DNA from: Aquimarina acroporae
Lineage (GTDB): Bacteria; Bacteroidota; Bacteroidia; Flavobacteriales; Flavobacteriaceae
DNA: 64,000 bases
NCBI RefSeq assembly: GCF_023195925.1
Contig: NZ_JALPRE010000007.1
Location: 124,001-188,000, forward strand
Direction: 5' to 3'
The notes beneath the pieces were generated by a model. That model had not been told where the DNA came from, ran no database searches, and saw nothing but the letters and a program-made list of their open reading frames with translations. Shown here in pieces: positions 1 to 8,589 of the stretch; position 1 is the first letter of the stretch; each line of letters starts with the position of its first letter. A program made the position numbers and the translations under genes.

Positions 1-129
1 ATGCGCTCCTTTATGCCACAACCATTCATAAACCTGATTGCCTCTAAACGCTTTATCACCTCTTTCCTCAAAAAACAAACGTAACTGTTCTTTGGTAAGC
101 GCTCTTATGTCTTTCTTCATCACATTCAT
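1..129 (-). CDS. rlmN: 23S rRNA (adenine-C2)-methyltransferase RlmN, N-terminal fragment
   Basis: Only the first about 40 codons are in the window; the gene runs off the left edge. The minus-strand reading has the characteristic RlmN opening: MKKDIRALTKEQLR, then FFEERGDKAFRGNQ, then VYEWLWHKGAH. RlmN is a radical-SAM enzyme that methylates A2503 of 23S rRNA and also acts on tRNA. The radical-SAM CxxxCxxC motif lies outside the window. Two in-frame ATGs exist, at 129 and 120; the one at 120 (MKKDIRAL) matches the family start better. The upstream gene ends about 120 bases away behind a strong hairpin, so rlmN probably has its own promoter. Confidence 0.85.
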   Translation of the reverse strand, partial: MNVMKKDIRALTKEQLRLFFEERGDKAFRGNQVYEWLWHKGAH

Positions 130-180
130 ACTTTTGCAAAAGTAAAAAGATATTCTATTTTAAAACCTCAAAAACCAGAA

Positions 181-223
181 TAATCAAAGAACCCTTAACT
201 TAACATTAAGGGTTCTTTGATTA
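181..223 (-). terminator. Strong intrinsic terminator hairpin
   Basis: A perfect 18-bp inverted repeat (181-198 against 206-223) with a 7-base loop lies 24 bases after the stop codon of the CHI/DUF2147 gene. T-rich sequence follows on the minus strand. It separates that gene from rlmN. Confidence 0.75.
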
Positions 224-247
224 TTTCTTTATAGTAGGTAAACCTTA

Positions 248-1183
248 TTATTTCTTAGGTTCCTTTATTCTTCTCCATTCGTGAATACCTCCACCGCCTT
301 TATACTTTACATAAAGCACATCTCTTTTATCTTCCTCGGTCCATATTTCACAATCTGATACTTCCCCATTCCAAACATTTGTATATGTTCCTCCTTCATA
401 AGTATCTCCTCTAAACTGAAGTCCTTTCAAAATAGTCATTCCTTCAATTTTCTTGTTTTTATCTTCTCCAGAACATTTAAAGCAAACGTCATCTCTTTCA
501 GATTCTCTCATCATTTTCTCGATAGTACCAAATACCTTACCATCTATGATATATACTTGAACAATACTAAGTGCTACTCCAGATTCTTTATCTATCATTC
601 TCCACTTACCAAGTACAGGGTTAGGTTTATAGGCGGCAAGTAGATTTTCTTTAAGGTCATAATCTACTGGATTTTCTCCTAACCATATTTTAAACAATGA
701 GGCTTTAAAATCTTTACTAGTCATCGTCCCTAATATGGTTCTATTCTTGTAAATAGAAAGTTTACCTCCCTTACTGTGAAGAATTCTAATAATATCAAAT
801 TTTTTCACTTCATGCGGAAGCAAACCGATAAACTTTCGAATATCTTCCTCATGCTTAAAACTATTACCGTTGGTAGCAACTTCTAATCCTCCCCTAATTA
901 ACTGCTCAAGCTCTTTATGATTCAGTGTTGTAGTGGCTTTAATAGTAATTGCCATTGCCTCATCTTTCTCTGAAACCATTACACCATCTTCTGGTCCACT
1001 TACCTCAAAATCAAGATATAATCCAATCGCGTATAATTTTTCTCTCTCCCCAGCACCGTTTAGCATTAATTCGGTTTCTCCGAACTTGTCTGTGTCGTTA
1101 AAACGAACTGCACCCACTTTGGTTTGGGCAAAAGTGCATACAGTAGTAATAAATGTTAGGTAACACAATACTTTTTTCATCAT
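248..1183 (-). CDS. Exported chalcone isomerase-like / DUF2147 fusion protein
   Basis: 311 residues. Residues 1-19 form a signal peptide ending in CTFAQ. Residues about 21-180 look like the bacterial chalcone-isomerase-like fold: V-G-x-V-R-F near the start, then LNGAGEREKLYAIGLYL, the typical R/Y region. Residues about 190-307 match DUF2147: GKWRMID, SIVQVYIIDGKVFGTIEK, a CFKCSGEDKNK segment, GMTILKGL, YEGGTYTN and a C-terminal EWRR. Bacterial members of both families are periplasmic proteins of unknown role and need not be isomerases. The gene stands alone, closed by a hairpin downstream and separated by 289 bases from queA. The two-domain arrangement is seen directly; its function is not known. 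A second start at 1180 (MKKVL) is equally possible. Confidence 0.75.
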   Translation of the reverse strand: MMKKVLCYLTFITTVCTFAQTKVGAVRFNDTDKFGETELMLNGAGEREKLYAIGLYLDFEVSGPEDGVMVSEKDEAMAITIKATTTLNHKELEQLIRGGLEVATNGNSFKHEEDIRKFIGLLPHEVKKFDIIRILHSKGGKLSIYKNRTILGTMTSKDFKASLFKIWLGENPVDYDLKENLLAAYKPNPVLGKWRMIDKESGVALSIVQVYIIDGKVFGTIEKMMRESERDDVCFKCSGEDKNKKIEGMTILKGLQFRGDTYEGGTYTNVWNGEVSDCEIWTEEDKRDVLYVKYKGGGGIHEWRRIKEPKK

Positions 1184-1410
1184 TATTTGTTTAGGTTTAA
1201 GTTCATGTTTTTTAAACAGGTTACAAAAAACGGTCCAATTCTATGAAAAGTACCCTTATCTTCAGTAATCTCTTTATTATTTTCGACAAAAAACAATATT
1301 CATCGACAAAACACACATTCTCTTACGGTTTAACCGTAAAATTTTCGGATGCGAAAATAATATTTTTTTATCAAAAAAAAGGTTTAAAACGTTAATTTTT
1401 AGGAATATAT

Positions 1411-1450
1411 AAAAAAATCCCGCCTAAACATGGTGTAAACGGGGTTTTTG
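1411..1450 (-). terminator. Intrinsic terminator after queA
   Basis: On the minus strand, about 20 bases after the queA stop, CAAAAACCCCG and CGGGATTTTTTT pair with one wobble around a loop of about 17 bases, followed by a T-run. The rest of the 289-base gap (1184-1472) is AT-rich and shows no gene. Confidence 0.65.
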
Positions 1451-1472
1451 ATAATTTTCTCACGTGTATTAA

Positions 1473-2522
1473 TTAGATAATTAACATGGCATCTCCATAA
1501 GAGTAGAACTTATATTTCTCTTTTACGGCTTGTTCGTATGCTTCTTTAATAAAATCATGACCAGCAAAAGCTGATACCATCATTAACAACGTTGATTTTG
1601 GTGTATGGAAGTTAGTAATCATACAATTCGCAATACTAAAATCATAAGGAGGGAAAATAAATTTATTTGTCCAGCCTCTAAATTCATTTAAAGTTTTTTC
1701 AGAAGACACAGAACTCTCAAGCGCTCTCATCACTGTAGTTCCTACAGCACAAATTTTCTTCTTATTTTGAATACCAGTATTAATAGTATTGGTTGCCTGA
1801 GCAGTGATGTAAGCTTCCTCACTATCCATTTTATGCTTAGATAAATCTTCTACCTCTACAGGGTTAAAAGTACCTAAACCAACGTGAAGTGTAATTTCAG
1901 CAAAATCTACACCCTTTATTTCTAAACGTTTCATAAGGTGCTTAGAAAAGTGAAGCCCTGCAGTTGGTGCTGCTACTGCTCCTTCATTTTTAGCATATAT
2001 AGTTTGATATCTTTCTTCATCTTCTGGCTCAGTATCTCTTTTGATATACTTTGGAAGCGGAGTTTCTCCTAAATCGGTAAGTTTTTGTCTGAACTCATCG
2101 TAAGAACCATCATAAAGAAAACGCAATGTACGTCCTCTAGATGTAGTATTGTCTATTACCTCTGCCACCAAACTCTCATCATCACCAAAATATAATTTGT
2201 TACCGATACGAATCTTTCTTGCTGGATCTACCAAAACATCCCAAAGACGAGTTTCTGAATTCAACTCACGAAGTAGAAATACCTCAATTCTAGCTCCAGT
2301 TTTTTCTTTGTTCCCATAAAGTCTGGCAGGAAAAACTTTAGTATTATTAAGCACCATAACATCGTTTGGCTCAAAATAATCTATAAGATCCTTGAAATGT
2401 TTGTGTTCAATAGTCTGCTCTTTTCTATTGAGAACCATTAGGCGAGATTCATCTCTATTTTCTGCTGGATACTCTGCCAACAAATCTTGTGGAAGGTTAA
2501 AATTGAAATGTGATAACTTCAT
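1473..2522 (-). CDS. queA: S-adenosylmethionine:tRNA ribosyltransferase-isomerase QueA
   Basis: 349 residues, the normal family length. QueA transfers and isomerises the ribosyl group of SAM onto preQ1 at tRNA position 34 to give epoxyqueuosine. Diagnostic segments are visible: [26 protein letters not shown] at the N-terminus, [14 protein letters not shown] at about 55-68, a central [14 protein letters not shown] and [13 protein letters not shown], and [18 protein letters not shown] near the C-terminus. It sits 156 bases downstream of aroA and has its own promoter, so it may be transcribed separately. It uses SAM, whose synthesis genes also lie in this window, but no functional link is implied. 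Confidence 0.97.
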   Translation of the reverse strand: MKLSHFNFNLPQDLLAEYPAENRDESRLMVLNRKEQTIEHKHFKDLIDYFEPNDVMVLNNTKVFPARLYGNKEKTGARIEVFLLRELNSETRLWDVLVDPARKIRIGNKLYFGDDESLVAEVIDNTTSRGRTLRFLYDGSYDEFRQKLTDLGETPLPKYIKRDTEPEDEERYQTIYAKNEGAVAAPTAGLHFSKHLMKRLEIKGVDFAEITLHVGLGTFNPVEVEDLSKHKMDSEEAYITAQATNTINTGIQNKKKICAVGTTVMRALESSVSSEKTLNEFRGWTNKFIFPPYDFSIANCMITNFHTPKSTLLMMVSAFAGHDFIKEAYEQAVKEKYKFYSYGDAMLII

Positions 2523-2544
2523 TCGTATTTATTTTTTGAAGGTG

Positions 2545-2576
2545 CAAATATACAATCTCGCGACAGGGGTTGTCAA
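2545..2576 (-). promoter_or_regulatory. queA promoter
   Basis: On the minus strand an exact Bacteroidetes -7 box TATATTTG (2552-2545) lies 22 bases before the queA ATG. TTGACA (2576-2571) stands 18 bases upstream, in the -33 region. Predicted transcription start near 2538. Confidence 0.6.
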
Positions 2577-2678
2577 GTAAATCTCAATATATTTTAGTAT
2601 TCCCGTTTAAATATCAATCATTCTTTTTTACCATTGTAGGTAAATTAAATAGATAAAAACAAGTATTTGATAAACAGG

Positions 2679-3896
2679 CTACACCAATTTAAAACCTAAC
2701 TTTTTTAAATCTTCCCAAAAATCTGGATACGATTTTGAAACTACTCCTGCGTCTTCTATAGTTAACGAAGTTTTCAAAGCCAAGGGCGCAAATGCCATTG
2801 CCATTCTATGATCATTATAGGTTGCTATAGAAATATTTTCTTTAATCGTGTGCGCGGGACTCAGCTTTAAAGTATCATCGGTTATTTCTACCTGTCCGCC
2901 TAATTTTTCAATCTCGGCTTTTAAAGCCTCCAACCTATCCGTTTCTTTAATTTTAAGGGTATGCAGCCCAGTTAAGTAACAACCTACCCCTAGTCCAAAA
3001 CAAGTTACTGCAATTGTTTGAGCTATGTCTGGAGAATTTGAAAGATCTAGCCCATTGGGTAGTTGCACTATATTAGATACCTTTTTCAAGGTAATAGAGT
3101 GTTCTGTAAATGTAGTTTCTACCCCAAAGTGCTTATAGATTTCTGCTAGCGCAGAATCCCCTTGGTAGCTATTTTTTTTATAACTTCCTATAGTAATTTC
3201 TGCATTTGCAGACATAGCTACAATACTGTAAAAATATGAAGCGGAGCTCCAATCAGATTCAACGATTAGCGTATTATTTTCTATATCATTTGCTGGATAA
3301 ATTGTAATTAAGTTGTTTTCAAACTTCCCTTTAACCCCAATATCCTTTAATAAACTCAAGGTCATTTTTATATAAGGTACCGAAGTTACCTTTCCTTCAA
3401 GAGAAATTATTAAACCATCTGGCAATGAAGGTGCAATGAGCATTAAAGCCGATATATATTGACTACTTACGTTTGCTTTCAACTCTACTTTATTGATTAT
3501 TGGTTTTTTTCCTACAATTTTAATTGGAGGATATCCAATTTCCTTCTCATAATTTATCTCACAACCCAATTGCCCGAGTGCTTCAACCAGAATTTGAATA
3601 GGCCTTTCTTGCATCCTTTTACTACCAGTTAAAACAGTTTCTCGACCTTCTTTAACAGCAAAGAAAGCAGTTAAAAAGCGCATTGCTGTTCCAGCATGAT
3701 GAATATCTACCAGGGTATCATCACTAGCCAACGCCTTTTGCATAAGGCTTGAATCATCACTATTGGATACATTATTAATTTCAATATTTGGATATAACGC
3801 CTGCAAAATCAACAAACGGTTTGTTTCACTTTTAGAACCGGTTATTTGAAGCGTATTATTTTTTATTTCTAAGGTGTGGTCTAATTTCAAATGCAT
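2679..3896 (-). CDS. aroA: 3-phosphoshikimate 1-carboxyvinyltransferase (EPSP synthase)
   Basis: 405 residues; sixth step of the shikimate pathway, joining PEP and shikimate 3-phosphate. Visible family features are ITGSKSETNRLLILQALYP at 18-36 (the lysine- and serine-containing substrate loop), a HHAGTAMRF-like segment (DIHHAGTAMRFLTAFFA) where the family has NAGTA, the KRMQERP loop, the ETDRLEALKAEIEKLG segment and the C-terminal DHRMAMAFAPLAL. NAG is replaced by HAG, as is common in Bacteroidetes AroA proteins. It lies 2 bases downstream of the small membrane gene, so it is probably the last gene of the dtd/DUF3857/mazG run. It works with the chorismate-using enzymes encoded at 12.8-16.9 kb. 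Confidence 0.95.
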   Translation of the reverse strand: MHLKLDHTLEIKNNTLQITGSKSETNRLLILQALYPNIEINNVSNSDDSSLMQKALASDDTLVDIHHAGTAMRFLTAFFAVKEGRETVLTGSKRMQERPIQILVEALGQLGCEINYEKEIGYPPIKIVGKKPIINKVELKANVSSQYISALMLIAPSLPDGLIISLEGKVTSVPYIKMTLSLLKDIGVKGKFENNLITIYPANDIENNTLIVESDWSSASYFYSIVAMSANAEITIGSYKKNSYQGDSALAEIYKHFGVETTFTEHSITLKKVSNIVQLPNGLDLSNSPDIAQTIAVTCFGLGVGCYLTGLHTLKIKETDRLEALKAEIEKLGGQVEITDDTLKLSPAHTIKENISIATYNDHRMAMAFAPLALKTSLTIEDAGVVSKSYPDFWEDLKKLGFKLV

Positions 3897-3898
3897 TT

Positions 3899-4153
3899 TT
3901 ATCGTTTCGATCTTTGTTTTCTTAATTCAAAATAATATCCCATAATCATTCCGTAAAGCAGCCCACCAATTAATCTGGACAAGATATACCTAACCCATTT
4001 TCCATTATGAATATAATCTTCTAAAAAGGAACTCCAGGAAACTCCACCGTATTGTCTAAGGTGTTCTATCACACTAATGACGACAACAAAGCCCAAACCT
4101 ATAAATGCAACGGTGGACCAATATCGTCTTGAGGTAAGTATTTTAGAGAGCAT
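3899..4153 (-). CDS. Small membrane protein of unknown function
   Basis: 84 residues, with no family I recognise. Two hydrophobic segments are visible, at about 15-28 (VAFIGLGFVVVISVI) and 58-74 (RLIGGLLYGMIMGYYF), with basic ends (RKQRSKR at the C-terminus). Its ATG overlaps the stop of the MazG-like gene (TAATG) and its stop is 2 bases from aroA, which supports a real, translationally coupled gene. Function unknown. Confidence 0.7.
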   Translation of the reverse strand: MLSKILTSRRYWSTVAFIGLGFVVVISVIEHLRQYGGVSWSSFLEDYIHNGKWVRYILSRLIGGLLYGMIMGYYFELRKQRSKR

Positions 4154-4479
4154 TATTTCAATTTTTCATTATTATGGTGACGATCATGATCCCTTTTTGT
4201 CTTGATATCTAACTTTTTATAAAAAGCCTCCTGCAAATCTACGCCCGTTTGATTTGCAAGACAAAGTACAACAAATAGAACATCTGCCAACTCCTCTCCT
4301 AAATCTTTATTTTTATCGCTTTCTTTTTCACTTTGTTCCCCATAACGCCTAGCTATTATTCTAGCCACTTCTCCAACTTCTTCAGTAAGCTGGGCCATAT
4401 TGGTTAACTCATTAAAATATCGCACTCCATGATTTTGTATCCAATCATCTACCGCTTTCTGTGCATTTTGAATATTCAT
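4153..4479 (-). CDS. MazG-like nucleotide pyrophosphohydrolase
   Basis: 108 residues, a single all-alpha NTP-PPase domain. The metal-binding pattern of the superfamily is present: EEVGEVARI (about residues 33-41) and GEELADVLFVVLCL (about 61-74), giving the EExxE and ExxD signatures. Such enzymes hydrolyse (d)NTPs to monophosphate and pyrophosphate, often as house-cleaning enzymes. The C-terminus is His- and Lys-rich (RDHDRHHNNEKLK). In flavobacteria this gene often sits between dtd and aroA; here three DUF3857 genes lie between it and dtd. It overlaps the next gene by one base. Confidence 0.88.
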   Translation of the reverse strand: MNIQNAQKAVDDWIQNHGVRYFNELTNMAQLTEEVGEVARIIARRYGEQSEKESDKNKDLGEELADVLFVVLCLANQTGVDLQEAFYKKLDIKTKRDHDRHHNNEKLK

Positions 4480-4481
4480 TA

Positions 4482-6515
4482 TTATATTTTTTTAAGAACT
4501 ACTTGTTCGTTCTCTTTTTCAACCATTAAACCAAAAAATTGCTTTAATGCCTTGTAATATTTTGAAGCTACTACAGGTGAACTAATAGTTTCATTTACCA
4601 TGATCTGTATAGTATTTCCAGAAACTGTTGAGTTATAAGAAAAAGAACCTAAATTTTCTGGTAAAGAAAAAGCCTTAGGTTTTGGTAATTCACTTACCTG
4701 ATAATTCTCCGGCACTTTGATATTTAGGATATACACATTGGCATAACCGAAGCCAAAATCTACCGGATATTTTCGTTCTTCAGACTTAAGCTTATTTTCT
4801 TTTCTTTTCAAAAATAATAAAGGTGAAAAGAATATTTCGTCTTCTATCACTTCTAATTGATCTTCAAGTGTAAAATTAAATTTTTCGGTTACATTGCTAC
4901 CAACACTTTTTTTCTCAACTACAGCATAGTTTGACATATTTGAGATTCCAAATTTCTTTTTTGAAACTTCCTGCTTGGCGCTATTCTCTTTCCCATTATT
5001 TTTTGAGCTAAAAGCGTGAGCATTGTAATCTGAATAGTTACCACTAAAGCTACCACTAATAGCTCCTTCATCATTAATTTCGCATTGAATCATACATCTA
5101 GTCGCACTAGTTTTTGCAGGTCTCAAGTCTACTTCTTCAGAAGCACCATCTTCCTCAATGGCTCTACCAATACCCAATATCACTCTATTTGGAAGAACAT
5201 TAAAACTTCCCACTTTATCTGTAGCATCAAGGTATATAGATTTACCATCAGGCAACTTTACCTGGGTAATCACATAATCAAAACCTTCTATTGTTGGAAA
5301 CAAAGGAGTCATTTTATCACTAGAACTCACCAATACAGGAAGCGCGTTCAATCCTGCATAATCGAGCATCGCTGTAAGCATAAGATTTATGTCTGCAGAA
5401 TTACCGACACCCTCATTATAGGCTTTCTTAAGACCATCATATGAATAGACCGAAAACTTTTCATTCCATGTCATTTTTCCTTTAACATATTCATAAATAC
5501 TTTTAACCTTTTCGTCTGCTCGAGTAACTCCATTCAAAAGCTCATCGATATCCTGTTTAAAGTATTTAGTCTTTTTTAATTCTTCACCAAAGTTATCACT
5601 TGAGTACACGGTTTTAGCCACATCTTCCCAAGTAGTTGCATAAAATTTAATAGGCTCGTTAGGAAGTTTTACAGATGATAACTCATAACTAATTGATGAA
5701 ATGTAATTTTCTATATTACCTGAAAATGCTTCTACCTTAAACGCAGGAACATCTACCGAAGTAATTGTATTTTTATTAATTGTATAATTCCATGTTGAAG
5801 TACTCGCATTACTATTTCCTAAAGACCTTCTACCATAAGCATCTACCACTTTGCTTCCCGCAGAATTAAATACTATTCTATTATTTCTTTTTGATTGGTT
5901 GAGATTTACCGATAAATACCCTGAAGTAAATTTTTTAAAATTAAAATATTCAGGCGACTCAAAACTTACCTCAATCTTTTTAATCGGAATTTCATATTGC
6001 AAGGCAATTTTATCTACATTGAAAAAGAAAGGAGACAGTATCTTATATTTATACTCTATTACAGAGCCCTCTTTAAGAGCTGGCATTGTAAAAGTAACCT
6101 CATTATAATTCTCAGAATACTCATTTTCAAAAATGCCACTACTTTTTAACTTAGCTTCTTTTACACTTCCCTTTTCAAGATTAAATGTGGCCCCTTTTAG
6201 AGCGCTGATTTTTTCTACACCTCCTCCTTTTTTATATAGAAAAACTTTGTCGGTAGCATACTTAAACCCATTTTTATTATAAAGTTTTATCCTTTTTTGT
6301 ACATCGGTAACCAATCGAAAGCCTTGTGATTTAAAATACTCTATGTAAACCTTCTTATTTTCATAAAGTACGGCTGCTTCTGCAGAACCATCATTAGGAT
6401 ATGATGTTTCTTCAAGTTCCTGCTTAGAGACCTTTCCAAATTTATACTCTTGTGAGAAACTGGTTATAGATCCTAGCAACAATAACCCAATAATAACTTT
6501 TTTTTTGCCCCTCAT
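4482..6515 (-). CDS. DUF3857/transglutaminase-fold exported protein, paralogue 1 (catalytic residues lost)
   Basis: 677 residues with a signal peptide (about 1-21, ending SFSQ). An N-terminal DUF3857 domain (about 50-250) is followed by a transglutaminase-like core (about 290-440) and a C-terminal beta domain. Where active transglutaminase-like proteins have GDC...NH...D, this protein has GNSADINL (Ser373), GFDYVI (Tyr414) and YLDAT (Asp430), so the Cys and His are replaced. Catalysis is therefore unlikely. It is strongly similar to the next gene upstream (shared LYNK-G, TFTMPAL-EGSV, EIPIKKI, KSEERKYP motifs), which implies tandem duplication. Location is probably periplasmic or outer-membrane associated. 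It ends 2 bases before the MazG-like gene. Confidence 0.8.
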   Translation of the reverse strand: MRGKKKVIIGLLLLGSITSFSQEYKFGKVSKQELEETSYPNDGSAEAAVLYENKKVYIEYFKSQGFRLVTDVQKRIKLYNKNGFKYATDKVFLYKKGGGVEKISALKGATFNLEKGSVKEAKLKSSGIFENEYSENYNEVTFTMPALKEGSVIEYKYKILSPFFFNVDKIALQYEIPIKKIEVSFESPEYFNFKKFTSGYLSVNLNQSKRNNRIVFNSAGSKVVDAYGRRSLGNSNASTSTWNYTINKNTITSVDVPAFKVEAFSGNIENYISSISYELSSVKLPNEPIKFYATTWEDVAKTVYSSDNFGEELKKTKYFKQDIDELLNGVTRADEKVKSIYEYVKGKMTWNEKFSVYSYDGLKKAYNEGVGNSADINLMLTAMLDYAGLNALPVLVSSSDKMTPLFPTIEGFDYVITQVKLPDGKSIYLDATDKVGSFNVLPNRVILGIGRAIEEDGASEEVDLRPAKTSATRCMIQCEINDEGAISGSFSGNYSDYNAHAFSSKNNGKENSAKQEVSKKKFGISNMSNYAVVEKKSVGSNVTEKFNFTLEDQLEVIEDEIFFSPLLFLKRKENKLKSEERKYPVDFGFGYANVYILNIKVPENYQVSELPKPKAFSLPENLGSFSYNSTVSGNTIQIMVNETISSPVVASKYYKALKQFFGLMVEKENEQVVLKKI

Positions 6516-6590
6516 GCTTTATAGTTTTTCGGTGAAATGCTATACTTACTTTAAAAATGCACTTTTTTATTCAATTTTAAACCTCAAGTC

Positions 6591-8576
6591 TTATATTTTT
6601 TTCAAAACTATCTGATCACTTTGTTTTTCAACTAGTTTTCCATAAAATGTTTTTAAGGCCATATAATATTGCTCTGTAATTAAAGGCGCACTAAAAGTTT
6701 CATTAACAGAAAGTTGAATCATATTTCCTGAAATATTCGATCTAAAAACAAAACTACCCATGTTTTCTGGAAGCTTAAGCCCTACATCTTCCGGTTTTTC
6801 TGCCACTGTATATCCCTCAGGAATTTTAATGGTAACAGAATAATTATTAGAAAAACCATATCGAAGATCAATGGGATATTTTCGCTCTTCAGATTTAAAA
6901 ATATTTTCTTTACCTCTAAGAAATAACATCGGAGAAAAAAACATTTCATCTTCAATAACTTCAACCTCATCAGAAGTTTCAAAGGCAAAACTTTCTAATA
7001 TTGGTTGTCCCAAATTATCCATGTTATCAACCTTATATTCAGTAATATTCTCTAACCCGTAATGCTCTTTTAATCGATCAATATTCTCTTGCTCTTTTTT
7101 AGTTCCATTTTCCACTCTAAAATCGTGCGCTCCATAGAACGTATATCTAGCTCTTCGGTTTCCTGTTACGTTCCCTTCCTGATCCATTTCGCAAGAAACG
7201 AGATGTTGCATCCGAGATAATTTCTTTGGTCTAAAAAACATCATTTCAGAATCACCGCGTTCAGAAATTAATCTCCCGAGACCATGTACCACTCTATCTG
7301 GCAAAACATTGGGTTGTCCATATTCATCGGTTGCATCCAAAATATATTCATTGTCGTTTATGCGAACCCTGGCCACCACATAATCTAAGCCCTGGACAGT
7401 TGGAAAAAGAGATAATGGTCGTTCTCCAGTGGTTACCAAAATCGGCTTTACATTAACCTTGGCATACTTTAGCATTGCTATTAACATCAAATTAATTTCT
7501 GCCGAATTACCCACTCTTTCTTCATATACCTTTTTCATGTTTTTACCCGGCATAATAACACTTACTTCATTCCATGTCATTTTTTCCTTTACATAATCGT
7601 AAATAAGGGTCATTTTTTCCATGGGATTAGATACTCCTGAAATTAATGCATCTATATCTTTCTTGAAGTATTTATTTGTGGTCATTGCACCACCAAATTT
7701 AGAATTCTTGAATGCACCTCTTGCAATACCTCCCCATGTACTTGCATAATTAGTTATAGTACTGTATGGAAATTGCGTTGACTGTAGTTCAAAACTTACT
7801 GCTGAAATATAATTTTGATAGTTCCCTGAGTAAGGTTCTATTTTAAATGCAGGAACCATATTTGCATTAATGTCATACTTCGTTATTTTATAATCTATTC
7901 TGTTACCATAGATAAAATCGTTTTGCCGATCTGTAGACTCCTTGAGATTAATTGGCAAAAAACCAACTGTTCTTTTTCTAAATGTGTAATACTCTGGAAT
8001 TGCCAAAGCAATCTTTATTTTTTTGATCGGAATTTCATACTGCAGCATAATCCTCTCTATACTTTGAGAGTACGGTGAAGCTATTTTATATCTGTATTCT
8101 ACAACAGAACCTTCAGTTAATGCTGGCATTGTAAACGATGTTTTTTTTACGTAATCTGATATTTCTGTTTTAAAAATTCCATCTTTCTTCAGGCTTGTTG
8201 TTACAATTTCACCCCCCACCAGTGAATATGTACTCCCTTCAAGACCAGATATTTTTTCAACTCTTCCATTGGTTTGAAACAATAATACTTCTTCGGTAGC
8301 CTGCTCAAAGCCCTCTTTATTGTACAACTTTATTCTTTTATGCACCTCAGTTTTAAGAATAAATCCTTTTTCAGGATCATAATCATAATATATTTTTCTT
8401 TTCTCAAATAATACAGCTGCATTAGCAGAACTATCTAACGGGTACGAAGCTTCTAATAGCTCTTCTTTTGAAATTTCTCCATATTCAGCTTCCTGACCAA
8501 AAGAAAAAGTGGCAAATAACAAAGTGATTCCTATGAATAACCTCTTTGTATTTTTCATCATTGCTGTTGTCATCAT
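6591..8576 (-). CDS. DUF3857/transglutaminase-fold exported protein, paralogue 2 (catalytic residues lost)
   Basis: 661 residues. Signal peptide at about 8-27 (LFIGITLLFATFSFGQ). Same layout as its downstream neighbour: DUF3857, transglutaminase-like core, C-terminal domain. The core again shows RVGNSAEINL (Ser358 for Cys), GLDYVVARV (Tyr399 for His) and ILDAT (Asp414), so it too is probably a non-enzymatic scaffold. Several Met codons open the frame; the start could be 8576 or 8558 (MKNTKRLF). It begins 14-32 bases after the third paralogue's stop, and 75 bases separate it from paralogue 1, so one transcript is likely. Confidence 0.8.
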   Translation of the reverse strand: MMTTAMMKNTKRLFIGITLLFATFSFGQEAEYGEISKEELLEASYPLDSSANAAVLFEKRKIYYDYDPEKGFILKTEVHKRIKLYNKEGFEQATEEVLLFQTNGRVEKISGLEGSTYSLVGGEIVTTSLKKDGIFKTEISDYVKKTSFTMPALTEGSVVEYRYKIASPYSQSIERIMLQYEIPIKKIKIALAIPEYYTFRKRTVGFLPINLKESTDRQNDFIYGNRIDYKITKYDINANMVPAFKIEPYSGNYQNYISAVSFELQSTQFPYSTITNYASTWGGIARGAFKNSKFGGAMTTNKYFKKDIDALISGVSNPMEKMTLIYDYVKEKMTWNEVSVIMPGKNMKKVYEERVGNSAEINLMLIAMLKYAKVNVKPILVTTGERPLSLFPTVQGLDYVVARVRINDNEYILDATDEYGQPNVLPDRVVHGLGRLISERGDSEMMFFRPKKLSRMQHLVSCEMDQEGNVTGNRRARYTFYGAHDFRVENGTKKEQENIDRLKEHYGLENITEYKVDNMDNLGQPILESFAFETSDEVEVIEDEMFFSPMLFLRGKENIFKSEERKYPIDLRYGFSNNYSVTIKIPEGYTVAEKPEDVGLKLPENMGSFVFRSNISGNMIQLSVNETFSAPLITEQYYMALKTFYGKLVEKQSDQIVLKKI

Positions 8577-8589
8577 TTATTGTATTGGC

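Noticed and set aside
5085-5444. Plus-strand frame of 119 codons inside DUF3857 paralogue 1
   Set aside because: Antisense to a clear coding region, with low-complexity Ser/Ile/Tyr-rich translation; no independent support. The same holds for the other frames antisense to long genes.
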